A DNA stretch of 64,000 nt from VXYL01 sp965116935 (GTDB taxonomy: Bacteria; Pseudomonadota; Gammaproteobacteria; Pseudomonadales; Azotimanducaceae). Of this stretch, positions 8,322 through 17,021 are shown piece by piece; the first letter of the stretch is position 1, and each line of letters starts with the position of its first letter. Both the position numbers and the translations under genes were made by a program. The notes below the pieces were generated by a model. It made no database searches. It saw nothing but the letters and a program-made list of their open reading frames with translations, and was not told the origin of the DNA. The DNA lies in contig OZ220737.1 of NCBI GenBank assembly GCA_965116935.1, positions 2,728,001-2,792,000 of the forward strand. Direction: 5' to 3'.

Positions 8322-10380
8322 CTACGCCGGAATCGCGTTCGGGCGCGGCTTTGCCGAGGTCCGCTGCGCCGGACTCCGCCGCAACGAAGGCGCGATAGCG
8401 ACCGCCCGGCTTCGCCATGAGCTCGCCATGCGTTCCCGACTCGGCGATGCGACCGCCGTCGATCAGGGCGATGCGGTCGGCGTTGCGGATCGCCGACAGC
8501 CGGTGGGTGATGAGGAAGATCACCCGCTCGCGACCCCACTCCGCAAGGCGGGCGAGCACTTCCCGTTCCGTGCGGGCATCGAGTGACGCCGTGGGCTCGT
8601 CGAGAATCAGGATGGGCGTGTCCCGCACCACCGCTCGGGCGATGGACAGGCGTTGCCGCTGTCCGGCGGAGAGCTTGCCGCCGCGCTCGCCGAGTTCGGT
8701 GTCGTAGCCATCCGGCATCGCCTCGATGAAGTCGTCCGCGCCGGCGACCCGGGCGGCGCCGGCAATTGCCGGGCGCGTCGGCGAGCGAGCGCCGAAGGCG
8801 ATGTTGTTCGCCACCGTTTCGGCGAAGAGGACGTTTTTCTGCAAGGCGATCGCAACGTGACGGCGCAGGTCGTCCAGGGCGAACTCGCGCAGGTCCGTGC
8901 CGTTCACGGCCACTGTGCCTTCGTCCGGATCGAACAGCCGCAACAGCAACGCGAGCAAGGTGGACTTGCCGGCGCCGGTGGCGCCGACGATGGCCGTGAC
9001 GGTGCCGCGGGTGGCCTCGAGATCAACCCCTTCCAGAACCTGGCGGGTGTCGTCGTAGCCGAAGCCCACGCCTTGCCATGTCACCGTTTGCACCTGCTCC
9101 GGGAACGGCTTCGGATCACTTGGATCCGTCACGTCCGGTTCGATGTCGAGCAGGTCGAAGGCGCGGCCGAGGGCGATGAAGAGGTCCTGCATCCGCATCC
9201 ATATGCCAAGGAGGCCGCGGGCGTTTTCGCCGAGACCTTCCACGGTGGTGCGGGCTATGGTCACGGCGCCTAGATTCCACGCCGCGAAGCCGATGAGGCC
9301 GGCGACGGCCGCGCCGAGCCAGGTGTCGCGCTCCTCAATCGCCCACCGCACCATCAGGTACTCTGTCGCCAGCAACAGGATACCGCCGAGTACGGCAACC
9401 AAAAGCGTTGCGAGCGCCATGTCGAGGCGCAGGAAATAGGCCGCGTCCAGTGCCCGGCGCGAGTCCTCTTCAAAGCGGTCGAAGATGCGTCGCTCGGCAC
9501 CATTCGCCTTCACGAGGCGGATCGCCGTAAATGCTTCCTGAGTGCGCGACGTGAGGTTGCTGTTTGCCAGTCGGTTGGCCAACGCTCGTCTGCGGATGCG
9601 CGGGGTGGCCACGAAAGCCACGACACCGACCGGCACGCCGAGCAGCGCCACCATGAGGGCAACGATGGGGTCGAATGCCGCCACCACCACCAAGCCTGCC
9701 AGCAGGGCGTAGCCGGCAATCGCCGGCTCCACCAGGCCACTCTGGATCAGGTTGACGATCATCGCGCTGTCCTGGTACACGCGGAAGATCGCGTCGCCCA
9801 CCCGGGCGCGGCTGTGAAACTTCAGCGACAGGGATTCGGCGCGCTCCACCATCGCCACGCGCAGGTTCTGGTTGATGCACTGCCAGATCCACACGGAGTA
9901 GTAATAGGTGGCCCAGCCGACGGCAGCGCTGAACAGCCCCCCAACGAGGCCCCACAGGATGAGTCGATTGCGCACCGTGCGACGCTGAGCCGGGGTCAGT
10001 TCCGGTTCGATGTCGGCGTTTGCTGGTGCCGGCGAAGCGGCGCGGCCAACCTGTGGGTTGGCGTTGTCGCCGCCGAGTAGCTTGGGGCGCTTGGTGATGT
10101 ACTCGCTGCCGAGGAACAGCACCGCAGCCTGCACCGGTTGCAGTCCTTCGCCTACGAGCACCTTGTTGTTGAGCAGGTCCGTGCCGACGAACAGGGCCAC
10201 GATGGCCGACGCGACACCGGAGCCGGCAAGCCCGAGCAGGCCGAGAAGATGCTTCAGCATGGGTCGCATGAAGGGCCAGGCGCGAAGCGCCAGCCGCGCC
10301 ATCGTGGCGAAGCCCATGCGCGGCGCCGAAGCGCCGTCGAGATCGTCGCGGTAGCCCCTGGTGATTCGCAGAGCCGTCAT
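8305..10380 (-). CDS. ABC exporter half-transporter, TMD-NBD fusion (first subunit)
   Basis: The 691-residue partner of the following ABC gene has a membrane domain at ~35-400 with a hydrophilic insertion of ~50 residues after helix 2. The NBD carries Walker A GATGAGKST (~467), signature LSAGQRQR, Walker B ILILDEPTASLD and H-loop ITHRLSAIRNAD. Both NBDs keep the catalytic glutamate after Walker B, so this is not an obvious degenerate-site heterodimer. It is the first gene of the two-gene operon and is divergent from the flp pilus genes across a 187-bp gap. The last 17 bp overlap the second subunit's start. Confidence 0.88.
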   Translation of the reverse strand: MTALRITRGYRDDLDGASAPRMGFATMARLALRAWPFMRPMLKHLLGLLGLAGSGVASAIVALFVGTDLLNNKVLVGEGLQPVQAAVLFLGSEYITKRPKLLGGDNANPQVGRAASPAPANADIEPELTPAQRRTVRNRLILWGLVGGLFSAAVGWATYYYSVWIWQCINQNLRVAMVERAESLSLKFHSRARVGDAIFRVYQDSAMIVNLIQSGLVEPAIAGYALLAGLVVVAAFDPIVALMVALLGVPVGVVAFVATPRIRRRALANRLANSNLTSRTQEAFTAIRLVKANGAERRIFDRFEEDSRRALDAAYFLRLDMALATLLVAVLGGILLLATEYLMVRWAIEERDTWLGAAVAGLIGFAAWNLGAVTIARTTVEGLGENARGLLGIWMRMQDLFIALGRAFDLLDIEPDVTDPSDPKPFPEQVQTVTWQGVGFGYDDTRQVLEGVDLEATRGTVTAIVGATGAGKSTLLALLLRLFDPDEGTVAVNGTDLREFALDDLRRHVAIALQKNVLFAETVANNIAFGARSPTRPAIAGAARVAGADDFIEAMPDGYDTELGERGGKLSAGQRQRLSIARAVVRDTPILILDEPTASLDARTEREVLARLAEWGRERVIFLITHRLSAIRNADRIALIDGGRIAESGTHGELMAKPGGRYRAFVAAESGAADLGKAAPERDSGVGGEVG

Positions 10381-10506
10381 GGCACGGTGGATCCGAACCG
10401 GTGGATGCGCCAGGGAGTCGCATGACGTCTTGATCTTGAACCGAACCGCGGTCCGAAGAACGAAGTGGTTCGGTGCGGCATGCCTTGCAAAACTATCCTA
10501 GGCAAA

Positions 10507-10535
10507 TTGCGATTCTGTGCCGGTCATGGTACAAG
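10507..10535 (+). promoter_or_regulatory. Candidate sigma-70 type promoter for flp
   Basis: TTGCGA (10507-10512) and TACAAG (10530-10535) are separated by exactly 17 bp. Each hexamer matches the consensus at four of six positions. It would give a leader of about 25 nt before the flp start. This is a pattern match only. Confidence 0.35.
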
Positions 10536-10567
10536 ACAGGCAGGTTCTGATCTGAGAGAGACAAGAG

Positions 10568-10801
10568 ATGCATATGCTTGATGCAGTGCGAAGCTTCATT
10601 GGCCGCATCCGAACGGCTGCGGCACGTTTCTGGCGGGACGATCGCGCCGTGTCAACCGTGGAGTACGCGCTCATTGTCGTTGCCATCATCGCCATTCTGG
10701 GCGTGGCGGCAGGCACGATGGGCGATGCCTTCACCAACTTGTTCGATGACCTCGCGAACGAGATGGAAAGCGGCTTGACCAACGTGCAGAACAACGCGTA
10801 A
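10568..10801 (+). CDS. flp: Flp/Fap-type pilin
   Basis: The 77-residue pilin has a short basic leader, the processing region R-A-V-S-T-V-E-Y-A-L-I (residues ~27-37) with the Glu-Tyr pair at the Flp-motif position, then a ~20-residue hydrophobic helix and a short polar tail. Flp pilins are cleaved by a CpaA/TadV peptidase and polymerise into the Tad pilus. It is the first gene of a plus-strand cluster with cpaA, cpaB and cpaC. A purine-rich stretch (GAGAGAGACAAGAG) precedes the ATG; a second ATG two codons in is also possible. It is the only Flp pilin gene recognised in the window. Confidence 0.9.
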   Translation: MHMLDAVRSFIGRIRTAAARFWRDDRAVSTVEYALIVVAIIAILGVAAGTMGDAFTNLFDDLANEMESGLTNVQNNA

Positions 10802-10837
10802 GCCGAACCGACCGGCGCTTTGCCGGTACTTTCGGAC

Positions 10838-11299
10838 ATGCTTGTTGCTGTTGCGCTGTCGGGTGCCGCCGGCCTCGGTATAGTCGCCATGTGGACCGAC
10901 TGGTTTCGCAGGGACGTGCCGCACGCAGTTGTGCTCGGTCTGGTGGGGCTTTGGTGTGTAACCGCCGTCGCCGCTCCCGCGGCGCTCGGCGGTACTGCCA
11001 CGGCCGCGCTGCTGTGCGGAGTTGCGATGCTCGTCGCGGGGTTCCTGTTGTTTCTGCCCGGCTGGCTGGGGGGTGGCGACGGCAAGCTGGCCGGCGCGCT
11101 GGCACTCTGGCTCGGGCCGCAGGATTTGGCGATTGGCCTGGTCGCTGCGGCCGTGCTGCTGCTCTTGTTGGTGATGGTGCCCGTGTTCGGCGGCGTCACG
11201 CACGACTTCCGCGCTCGGGGCATTCCTTTCGCTTGCGCCTTGGTTCCGCCTTCCGTCGTCCTGCTTGGGGGACGAGCCTTCGATGCAGCGGCTGCGTGA
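10838..11299 (+). CDS. cpaA: Prepilin peptidase CpaA/TadV
   Basis: This small polytopic membrane protein has 153 residues from the ATG used here; an in-frame TTG at 10820 would add six. It matches the catalytic half of type IV prepilin peptidases. The first aspartate is in M-W-T-D-W-F-R-R-D-V-P near the start, and the second is in the G-x-G-D-like motif GGGDGKLAGALALWLG. The C-terminal R-x-x-G-I-P-F-A element is typical of CpaA. It should cleave and possibly methylate the Flp prepilin and the TadE/TadG-type pseudopilins. It begins 36 bp after flp. Confidence 0.85.
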   Translation: MLVAVALSGAAGLGIVAMWTDWFRRDVPHAVVLGLVGLWCVTAVAAPAALGGTATAALLCGVAMLVAGFLLFLPGWLGGGDGKLAGALALWLGPQDLAIGLVAAAVLLLLLVMVPVFGGVTHDFRARGIPFACALVPPSVVLLGGRAFDAAAA

Positions 11300-11534
11300 C
11301 GGAGCCACACCGGATTGTCCACGAATGCTCTACTGCGGACGACGACACCCTCGCTCTGGCTGTGCGTACGCGCTCTGGCCACCTCGACATAGTGTCTTGC
11401 CATCCTTGCGGGCCCGTTCGCGGCACCTAGCAGGCGGGACGCATCCTCCGTTACGTGCCTGTGTCGCGCGCGTCCGCCGCAGTGGCATGTCGGCGTCCTG
11501 GCCACGTGCGTTCACGACTAGTCGGGGTTAAGCA

Positions 11535-12470
11535 ATGGACTTGGACTGGGCATCGATCCGCCGCAACGTCCTGCCGGCGCTGGGCGCGGCCGTGCTTGCC
11601 AGCGTCCTCTGGTTTGGCGTTGGCCCCGCGCTCTTGAGCGACGAACCGGAGCCACCGCCACCGGTTGTTGAACCCGTCGAGCCGGAGCCTGTTGCATCGA
11701 CGCAAGAGCCGATCGAGGAGGTAGTGTCGCGACCAACCCGTCCAACCATATTGGTTGCCAAGGAAGAGATCGGCGCCGGCACACTCCTGTTGGAGGAGCA
11801 CCTCGAGTGGCGGGAGTGGGACCAGCCGCTGACGCAAATCGTGGGATTCATGGTGGAGGGCGCAGTGCCCATGCAGGCGGTGGTTGGCACGATTGCCACG
11901 CGTGCCGTGCCACGCGGGGCCCCCATCGTTTGGAGTGGACTGCTTGCGCCTGACCATCCGGGCTTCATCAGCGCGGCACTCGACTCGGGCATGGTCGCCG
12001 TGACGATTTCGGTGAACATGGCCACCAACGTCATCTATCCGGGCGACCGCGTAAACGTGATCTTGGTGGTGCCTCAGGCGGGACCTGGCGGCGCCGCGTC
12101 GAACACCATTGTGCATGACAGCCGCGTGCTCGCGGTGGGGGACACGGTGCTTTCCCTTGCCCATTATGGGCGCGTCAACGTGGCCGACGGCTTTCGCATC
12201 GATCCGCCTCCGCTGCCGGCCGGAGGCAGCTACACGCTGGAGGTCACGAGACGTGACGCCGAACGCATCTCCGTGGCGAGCAATGCCGGCGTCCTGACGC
12301 TCGCCGTCCGGCCGTCGATTGCCGACCGGCGACTCGATGGGCATCGCGCACCGATACGGCTCGACGAAGTCATGCCACCACCGCCGTTGCCTGAGGTGCA
12401 GAAAGTGCGGGTGATGCGCGGTGTGGAGACAACGCCAACGGCAACACCGTCGCCCGGGCAGAACTTGTGA
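11535..12470 (+). CDS. cpaB: Tad pilus assembly protein CpaB/RcpC
   Basis: The 311-residue protein has a single N-terminal membrane helix (residues ~13-34), a proline-rich linker and an SAF-like domain (I-L-V-A-K-E-E-I-G-A-G-T-L-L) at ~75-135. The CpaB region that follows has the family motif M-V-A-V-T-I-S-V-N-...-Y-P-G-D-R-V-N-V-I-L. CpaB/RcpC is a periplasmic protein that helps connect the secretin to the inner-membrane machine. Its stop overlaps the start of the secretin gene, as usual in Tad operons. Confidence 0.88.
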   Translation: MDLDWASIRRNVLPALGAAVLASVLWFGVGPALLSDEPEPPPPVVEPVEPEPVASTQEPIEEVVSRPTRPTILVAKEEIGAGTLLLEEHLEWREWDQPLTQIVGFMVEGAVPMQAVVGTIATRAVPRGAPIVWSGLLAPDHPGFISAALDSGMVAVTISVNMATNVIYPGDRVNVILVVPQAGPGGAASNTIVHDSRVLAVGDTVLSLAHYGRVNVADGFRIDPPPLPAGGSYTLEVTRRDAERISVASNAGVLTLAVRPSIADRRLDGHRAPIRLDEVMPPPPLPEVQKVRVMRGVETTPTATPSPGQNL

Positions 12471-13906
12471 TGGCGCCGAGACGAGCCGCCTCCCGGAAAC
12501 CGGCGCAACGGCTGGCGGCGTTTGCATTTGTTGCCGCGTTCGCGGGTGCATGGACCCATGCTGCGGGTGGCGAGGACGAACCGGAAGTGCTCGACCTTGC
12601 GCCCGGTGTCTCGGCCACGATTGTGCTCGAGCAGGTCATCGGCACGGCATTCGTCGCGGACCCTGCAACCGCGGATGTGAACGTGCTGGACGAACGGACG
12701 CTGTTTGTTCTGGGCCAGGCACCGGGCATCACCACCTTGCGGATTCACGGCACCGAGGGTGACCTGCTCGCCCACTACGCCGTGCGCGTCCAGTTGCAGA
12801 CGGGCTATGCCGGCATGGTGGTCGAGCGGGTAGCCGGCAAGGAGAGCGACATAGAAGTCGTGCCGGTGGGGGATGCGCTGTTCGTCAGCGGCGAGGCGAA
12901 GAACCCGGCGCAGGCGGAGCGGCTGCTGCGCGGCATTCGCGCAGTGTCGGGCGAGGCGCCGGTCATTGACGCGCTTACGCTGCGCAACCCAGCCCAGGTC
13001 AATCTCGATGTCCTCATCTCCGAGGTTTCGCGCAGCGTCACCCGCGAACTGGGCATCGACTGGTCGCTTGACATCAATCCCTTTCTGCACCCGCTGCGCA
13101 CTTGGGCCACCGGCACGGGCCTGCGTCTCGGAACGGGGTCAACGCAGCTCGCCAACATCTACGATCAGGTCGTCACGTTCGCCGGCGGCGCGACTCCGAA
13201 TGAGCCGGGCGACGCGCCGACCGCAACCAACCAGATCTCGGAGGTTGGGATTTTCGAGCCGGTGCGGAGCGCCGACGGTGGAGTCGTGCTCGCCCAACGC
13301 CGGGAGATAAACAGCGGCAAGTACCGCGCTACGGCGTTCCTGGAGGCGCTTGCGGAGAATGGCCTTGCGGTCATGCATGCCCGACCGACGCTTACCACCG
13401 TTAGTGGCCAGCCGGCGGAGTTCTTCTCCGGCCTTGAAATCCCCGTGCCCACCATTTCCGAGGGCATCGTCGGCACGGAGTATCGGGAGACGGGCGTCAG
13501 TCTCGCCTTCACGCCCACCGTGCTATCGGACAGCCAGATTTCGCTCTCGGTGGAACCACGCATCCGCGAGATCGCCGCGGGAGGCGCCTCCATCGCCGGC
13601 ACCATTGTTCCAAACATCAACGAGCGCTCCGCCTCAACCACCGTCGAGCTTGGCGATGGCGAGTCCATTGCCATCGCAGGGCTCTATCGCCGCAGCTCGG
13701 GCACGAGCGAGGCCGGCATTCCGCTGCTGAAGGACATCCCGGTGTGGGGCACCCTGTTCCGCACCGAGCGAGACACCGACCGCTCTGTGGAACTGGTGAT
13801 TGTGGTCACGCCACGCATCGTCGCCGCTGTGTCGGAACCTGCAACGGCGTCGGCGTCCACACCGGCGGAGTCGTCGCCACTGGTGCGCGAACAGTTCCAA
13901 TTCTAG
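12470..13906 (+). CDS. cpaC: Tad pilus secretin CpaC/RcpA
   Basis: The outer-membrane secretin of the Tad system has 478 residues from the ATG that overlaps the cpaB stop (TGATG); a GTG one codon earlier is also possible. It has a signal peptide, the N-terminal pilus-formation domain (V-S-A-T-I-V-L-E-Q-V-I-G-T-A-F-V-A-D-P), a second small domain, and the secretin core from about residue 180 (V-N-L-D-V-L-I-S-E-V). The core ends in a type II/III secretin signature: D-G-E-S-I-A-I-A-G-L, then P-L-L-K-D-I-P-V-W-G-T-L-F-R. It should form the multimeric channel through which the Flp pilus leaves the cell. It closes this cluster; the motor genes are ~21 kb away. Confidence 0.92.
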   Translation: MAPRRAASRKPAQRLAAFAFVAAFAGAWTHAAGGEDEPEVLDLAPGVSATIVLEQVIGTAFVADPATADVNVLDERTLFVLGQAPGITTLRIHGTEGDLLAHYAVRVQLQTGYAGMVVERVAGKESDIEVVPVGDALFVSGEAKNPAQAERLLRGIRAVSGEAPVIDALTLRNPAQVNLDVLISEVSRSVTRELGIDWSLDINPFLHPLRTWATGTGLRLGTGSTQLANIYDQVVTFAGGATPNEPGDAPTATNQISEVGIFEPVRSADGGVVLAQRREINSGKYRATAFLEALAENGLAVMHARPTLTTVSGQPAEFFSGLEIPVPTISEGIVGTEYRETGVSLAFTPTVLSDSQISLSVEPRIREIAAGGASIAGTIVPNINERSASTTVELGDGESIAIAGLYRRSSGTSEAGIPLLKDIPVWGTLFRTERDTDRSVELVIVVTPRIVAAVSEPATASASTPAESSPLVREQFQF

Positions 13907-13984
13907 GGAACGCCCAACCGGGGTGTTTGTCGACGAGCGATGCGGCGTAGGGAAGCCCCCTCCAGCGCACCCGGCCCGCGGCCT

Positions 13985-14335
13985 TTAGCCAAGCTCCTTG
14001 TTCCGCCTTCTTTTGCGCAACAGGCGGGTGGTCCTGTCGGCCAGGACCACGACCGTGCTCGCCTGCAGTCCCGTCATCACGTTGTCGAGCACGGCGTCCA
14101 TGTACAGGCCAATGAAGGGAATGTGTGCCAGCACGTCTGCCATGGCGGCTGCGCTGACGGTAACCACCAGGATGAGGTAGTCGCGGGCATTCTCCGAGTT
14201 GATGGCGACGCCACCGTAGATAAGCCCCAACACCACGATCCCGGCGAGCGCGAACCCCGTGGGGAGCAGGTCCGGGACAACCGCGTGAGCAAGCGACAGC
14301 AAGAGACCCATGGCCGTGATGACCTTGACGAACAC
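13985..14335 (-). CDS. Small polytopic membrane protein of unknown function
   Basis: I do not recognise a family. From the GTG used here the product has 116 residues and about three hydrophobic helices: V-F-V-K-V-I-T-A-M-G-L-L-L..., the F-A-L-A-G-I-V-V-L-G-L segment and D-Y-L-I-L-V-V-T-V. It ends in a strongly basic tail (R-L-L-R-K-R-R-R-N-K). The GTG at 14335 is preferred because GGGAG sits 5-8 bases before it; longer forms from an upstream TTG have no such site. Codon use and hydrophobic pattern suggest a real gene. It converges with cpaC. Confidence 0.55.
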   Translation of the reverse strand: MFVKVITAMGLLLSLAHAVVPDLLPTGFALAGIVVLGLIYGGVAINSENARDYLILVVTVSAAAMADVLAHIPFIGLYMDAVLDNVMTGLQASTVVVLADRTTRLLRKRRRNKELG

Positions 14336-14392
14336 GTGGACTCCCGCAGTTGTGCGCTCCCAAAACTGTGGAGTATAGCGACCGCGCAAACT

Positions 14393-14635
14393 GGTGGTGT
14401 CTCACTTTGACCCTTCCGGCTGTAGCGGATGGGCGCCGGAAACCGGCGCTCGTGTTCGACTGGCCTCCGGCGCCGCTTGGAGGGAGGGCGTCCCGCCCTC
14501 CATCGCGCCGCAAGGCGCGCAGAACACTCGTCGCACCAGCAAAATGCGCGCCCTGCGGGCGCGGTGGAGGGCGGGACGCCCTCCCTCCAGAGTACGACGC
14601 GCCACGCACGGCGCAAGTCAAAGTGAGACACCACC
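14393..14635. mobile_element. MITE-like element, family A, short copy with 8-bp target duplication
   Basis: A 243-bp element is bounded by perfect 19-bp inverted repeats, GGTGGTGTCTCACTTTGAC at 14393-14411 and its reverse complement at 14617-14635. The flanks carry an identical 8-bp direct repeat, CGCAAACT, at 14385-14392 and 14636-14643, the signature of transposition. The interior holds two 23-bp arms that are exact reverse complements of each other (around 14479-14501 and 14566-14588), each built on a GGAGGGCG...CGCCCTCC palindrome. No transposase is encoded. A second copy lies at 57382-58297. Confidence 0.85.
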
Positions 14636-14643
14636 CGCAAACT

Positions 14644-14954
14644 AACCGTCAACCGGGGCGCCTGGGCCTGGGGTCATCTCCACCGCGTACATGCGCTTGC
14701 TCGGGGAGTCGGGGCAAGCGCGTCGCGAGGCACTCGTTTTGGGCAGCCAGTACGCCGCGCGCCGACGCGGCTCGATTGCGGATGCCCCCACGGCGCGTGG
14801 ACGCGGTATGATTGAGGCCGGTCATTGGGGTCATTGGACAATCTTCATTACGAGGGCTTGGGCCAGAACAACGAGGTTGGGGCAAGGGGCCGTTCCGGAT
14901 CGATGGGAACTCCGCGGGCATCCGGGCAGGCCCGAATCCCGCAATTGAAGCAAA
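14644..14954. promoter_or_regulatory. Upstream region of the pseudokinase gene with a tandem 9-bp repeat
   Basis: This 311-bp stretch has no convincing gene. GGTCATTGG occurs twice back to back at 14820-14828 and 14829-14837, about 120 bp before the kinase-like gene, and could be an operator. Nothing else was recognised. Confidence 0.3.
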
Positions 14955-16835
14955 TTGGCAACCGGCAACTCACACACGCTTCCAGCGGGCTATTGGCTCC
15001 TCGACGGCTACGAGATCGTCGAGACAGTGCATCTGGGCGTTGCAAGCATCGAATACACGGCGTACGCCGGCGGCGTGCGCGTATCCGTGGAGGAGTACTT
15101 CCCTGCCCGCTTGGCGGTGCGCGAGGGCGAAAACGTCCTCCCCGTCAGCGACGCGGCGGAAGCCGAGTTCCATGCCGGCCTCACGGCCTTTCTGGCGACG
15201 GCACGGATCCTCTCGGGCATCAAGCACGCGAACATCGTGGATGTTTACGAATGCACTGCCGCCAACGGCACGGGCTACATCGTCACCGAAGAGGTGCCTG
15301 GCGAGTCTCTCGCCGATCTGGTTGACAGAAGAGGGACGCTGCCGCCGAGGGACGTCGTGGACGTGATGCGGCCCTTGGTGCAGGGACTGGGCGTCGTTCA
15401 CGAGCACGGTGTCACGCATCGGCAAATCAATCCCGATGCCATCGTCATCGGTGCGGATGGCGCGGCAGTGCTGCGCGGTTTTGGCCACGGGACGAAAGTC
15501 GTCGGCGGTCCGCGGCAGGTGTTCGAGGAGCGTTCCGTCAGGCTTGCGGACATCACACCGGGCTACACGGCGCTGGAACAGTATTCGGCTGGCGGTCGGG
15601 AAGGCCCGTGGACCGACATCTATGCCCTGGCCGCAGTCATGTACCACTGTGTCACGGGCGAGCAGCCAGCGGATGCGCCGCATCGCGCCGTCCGGGACCA
15701 TCTCGCTCCGGTTCTGCAACCTGACATGAACGCCGATGACGCGCGCATGCTGTCGGCGATTGACTCCGCATTGGCTGTTCCAATCGCCTCGCGGCCCCAG
15801 AGCCTGCCGGTCTGGCGCGCGTTGCTGTTCGGAGATGCCGAGCACAAGCTGCTGCCGCACCGGGCGGGGCGGACATCGGCGCGCGGATTCCACCGCCCCG
15901 TCACATCGACGTCTGTGGCGCTTGGGAGAGTTGCCCAGTCGGACCCCATGGGCGGCGAGGGGACGAGCAGCCACCCACTTCGCCGCGCCTTGCAATGGTC
16001 GGTGCCGGCGGCGCTGGCGACGGTACTGATGGCGGTGATCACCTGGGTGGACACGGGAGTTCTGCGCACTGCCGAAACAGCAGAGTCGGCCGAGGCAGGC
16101 CCCGTCGTCGGAGTCGGGAGCGTTCCGGGGGCGCCTCTCGGTGAGGGCGAGTTTGCCGATGCGCTCCAGTCCGGTGGCGTGGGGCCGACCATGATCCGCG
16201 TGCCCGAGGGGAGCATGCGGGTGCCCTGCTGGCCTCCCGGTTGCACGGTGTCCGAGGCGGGTGCCGGCGAGGAAATCGTCTTTGAGCAGTCGTTCGGACT
16301 CTCGAAGTACGAAATCACAAAAGCCGAGTTCGCGCTGTTCGTTGCGGCAACCGGCCACGCCTCAATACCGGCAGTGCAGGCGGACGGGCAGCTTCCGATG
16401 GTCAACGTGTCGTGGCGAGACGCCGTGACGTACACGGAGTGGCTGTCGGAACAGACAGGCAGGGAGTATCGGCTGTCCAGCGAGGCGGAATGGGAGTATG
16501 CAGCGCGAGCCGGCCGGGAGGCACTCACGGGCCGGTTCGACGGCGTGCCGGAATCGGATCGCGGGCGTGGGGCCGCGAGGGTTGGCTCGGCACCCCCGAA
16601 CGAATGGGGATTCCACGACATGCACGACAACGTCTCCGAATGGGTGATCGACTGCGAACGCGTCGATGCCCAAGTGGACGAAGAGCAGCCTCAGGCGGAT
16701 TGCCTCCGACACGTTCAGCGCGGCAGTTCGTGGGTGCATTCGCTGCCCAATGCGGGTGCCGCATCCCGGGCGTTGACCGACGCGGACGTTCGTACACGCG
16801 ACATAGGCTTCCGCGTCGCCGTGTTGGGGGAGTGA
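14955..16835 (+). CDS. Transmembrane pseudokinase with FGE-sulfatase-like periplasmic domain (short form)
   Basis: The product has 626 residues in three parts. Residues ~12-290 follow the Ser/Thr kinase fold but lack the key residues: the VAIK lysine position reads V-S-V-E-E-Y, HRD reads H-R-Q-I-N-P (~155), and DFG reads R-G-F-G. One membrane helix lies near 348-368. Residues ~410-620 form a formylglycine-generating-enzyme-like domain (Y-E-I-T-K-A-E-F, V-S-W-R-D-A, R-L-S-S-E-A-E-W-E-Y-A-A-R-A-G, D-M-H-D-N-V-S-E-W, R-G-S-S-W, I-G-F-R-V). The paired active-site cysteines that follow G-G-S in true FGE are absent. The start is TTG, supported by alignment with the paralog at 19378 (both begin M-A-T-...-L-P-x-G-Y). 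Probably a one-pass receptor or scaffold, not an enzyme. Confidence 0.8.
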   Translation: MATGNSHTLPAGYWLLDGYEIVETVHLGVASIEYTAYAGGVRVSVEEYFPARLAVREGENVLPVSDAAEAEFHAGLTAFLATARILSGIKHANIVDVYECTAANGTGYIVTEEVPGESLADLVDRRGTLPPRDVVDVMRPLVQGLGVVHEHGVTHRQINPDAIVIGADGAAVLRGFGHGTKVVGGPRQVFEERSVRLADITPGYTALEQYSAGGREGPWTDIYALAAVMYHCVTGEQPADAPHRAVRDHLAPVLQPDMNADDARMLSAIDSALAVPIASRPQSLPVWRALLFGDAEHKLLPHRAGRTSARGFHRPVTSTSVALGRVAQSDPMGGEGTSSHPLRRALQWSVPAALATVLMAVITWVDTGVLRTAETAESAEAGPVVGVGSVPGAPLGEGEFADALQSGGVGPTMIRVPEGSMRVPCWPPGCTVSEAGAGEEIVFEQSFGLSKYEITKAEFALFVAATGHASIPAVQADGQLPMVNVSWRDAVTYTEWLSEQTGREYRLSSEAEWEYAARAGREALTGRFDGVPESDRGRGAARVGSAPPNEWGFHDMHDNVSEWVIDCERVDAQVDEEQPQADCLRHVQRGSSWVHSLPNAGAASRALTDADVRTRDIGFRVAVLGE

Positions 16836-17021
16836 GCGTTGGGGCGGCGTAGCGTGCGCGGACGAGGAGCAGCTGCGCATCCCCTTGTCAGGCGGCGCGC
16901 ACATGCTTGACCGTGTCCTTTCGGCACTGCATAGTCTGCGCTAACTAACGCGAGCGAGTTGCCAGCGCTGCCGGAGCGGTTCCACGGAACCGCTGCAAGG
17001 CGATGGCGAGGAGAGGAGCGG

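Noticed and set aside
10470..10495. Sigma-54 type promoter before flp (TTGCA box)
   Set aside because: The GG and GC pairs are not 10 bp apart as required. The sigma-70 type match at 10507-10535 fits better.
11451..12551. 366-codon minus-strand frame
   Set aside because: It is antisense to cpaB and has no recognisable pattern.
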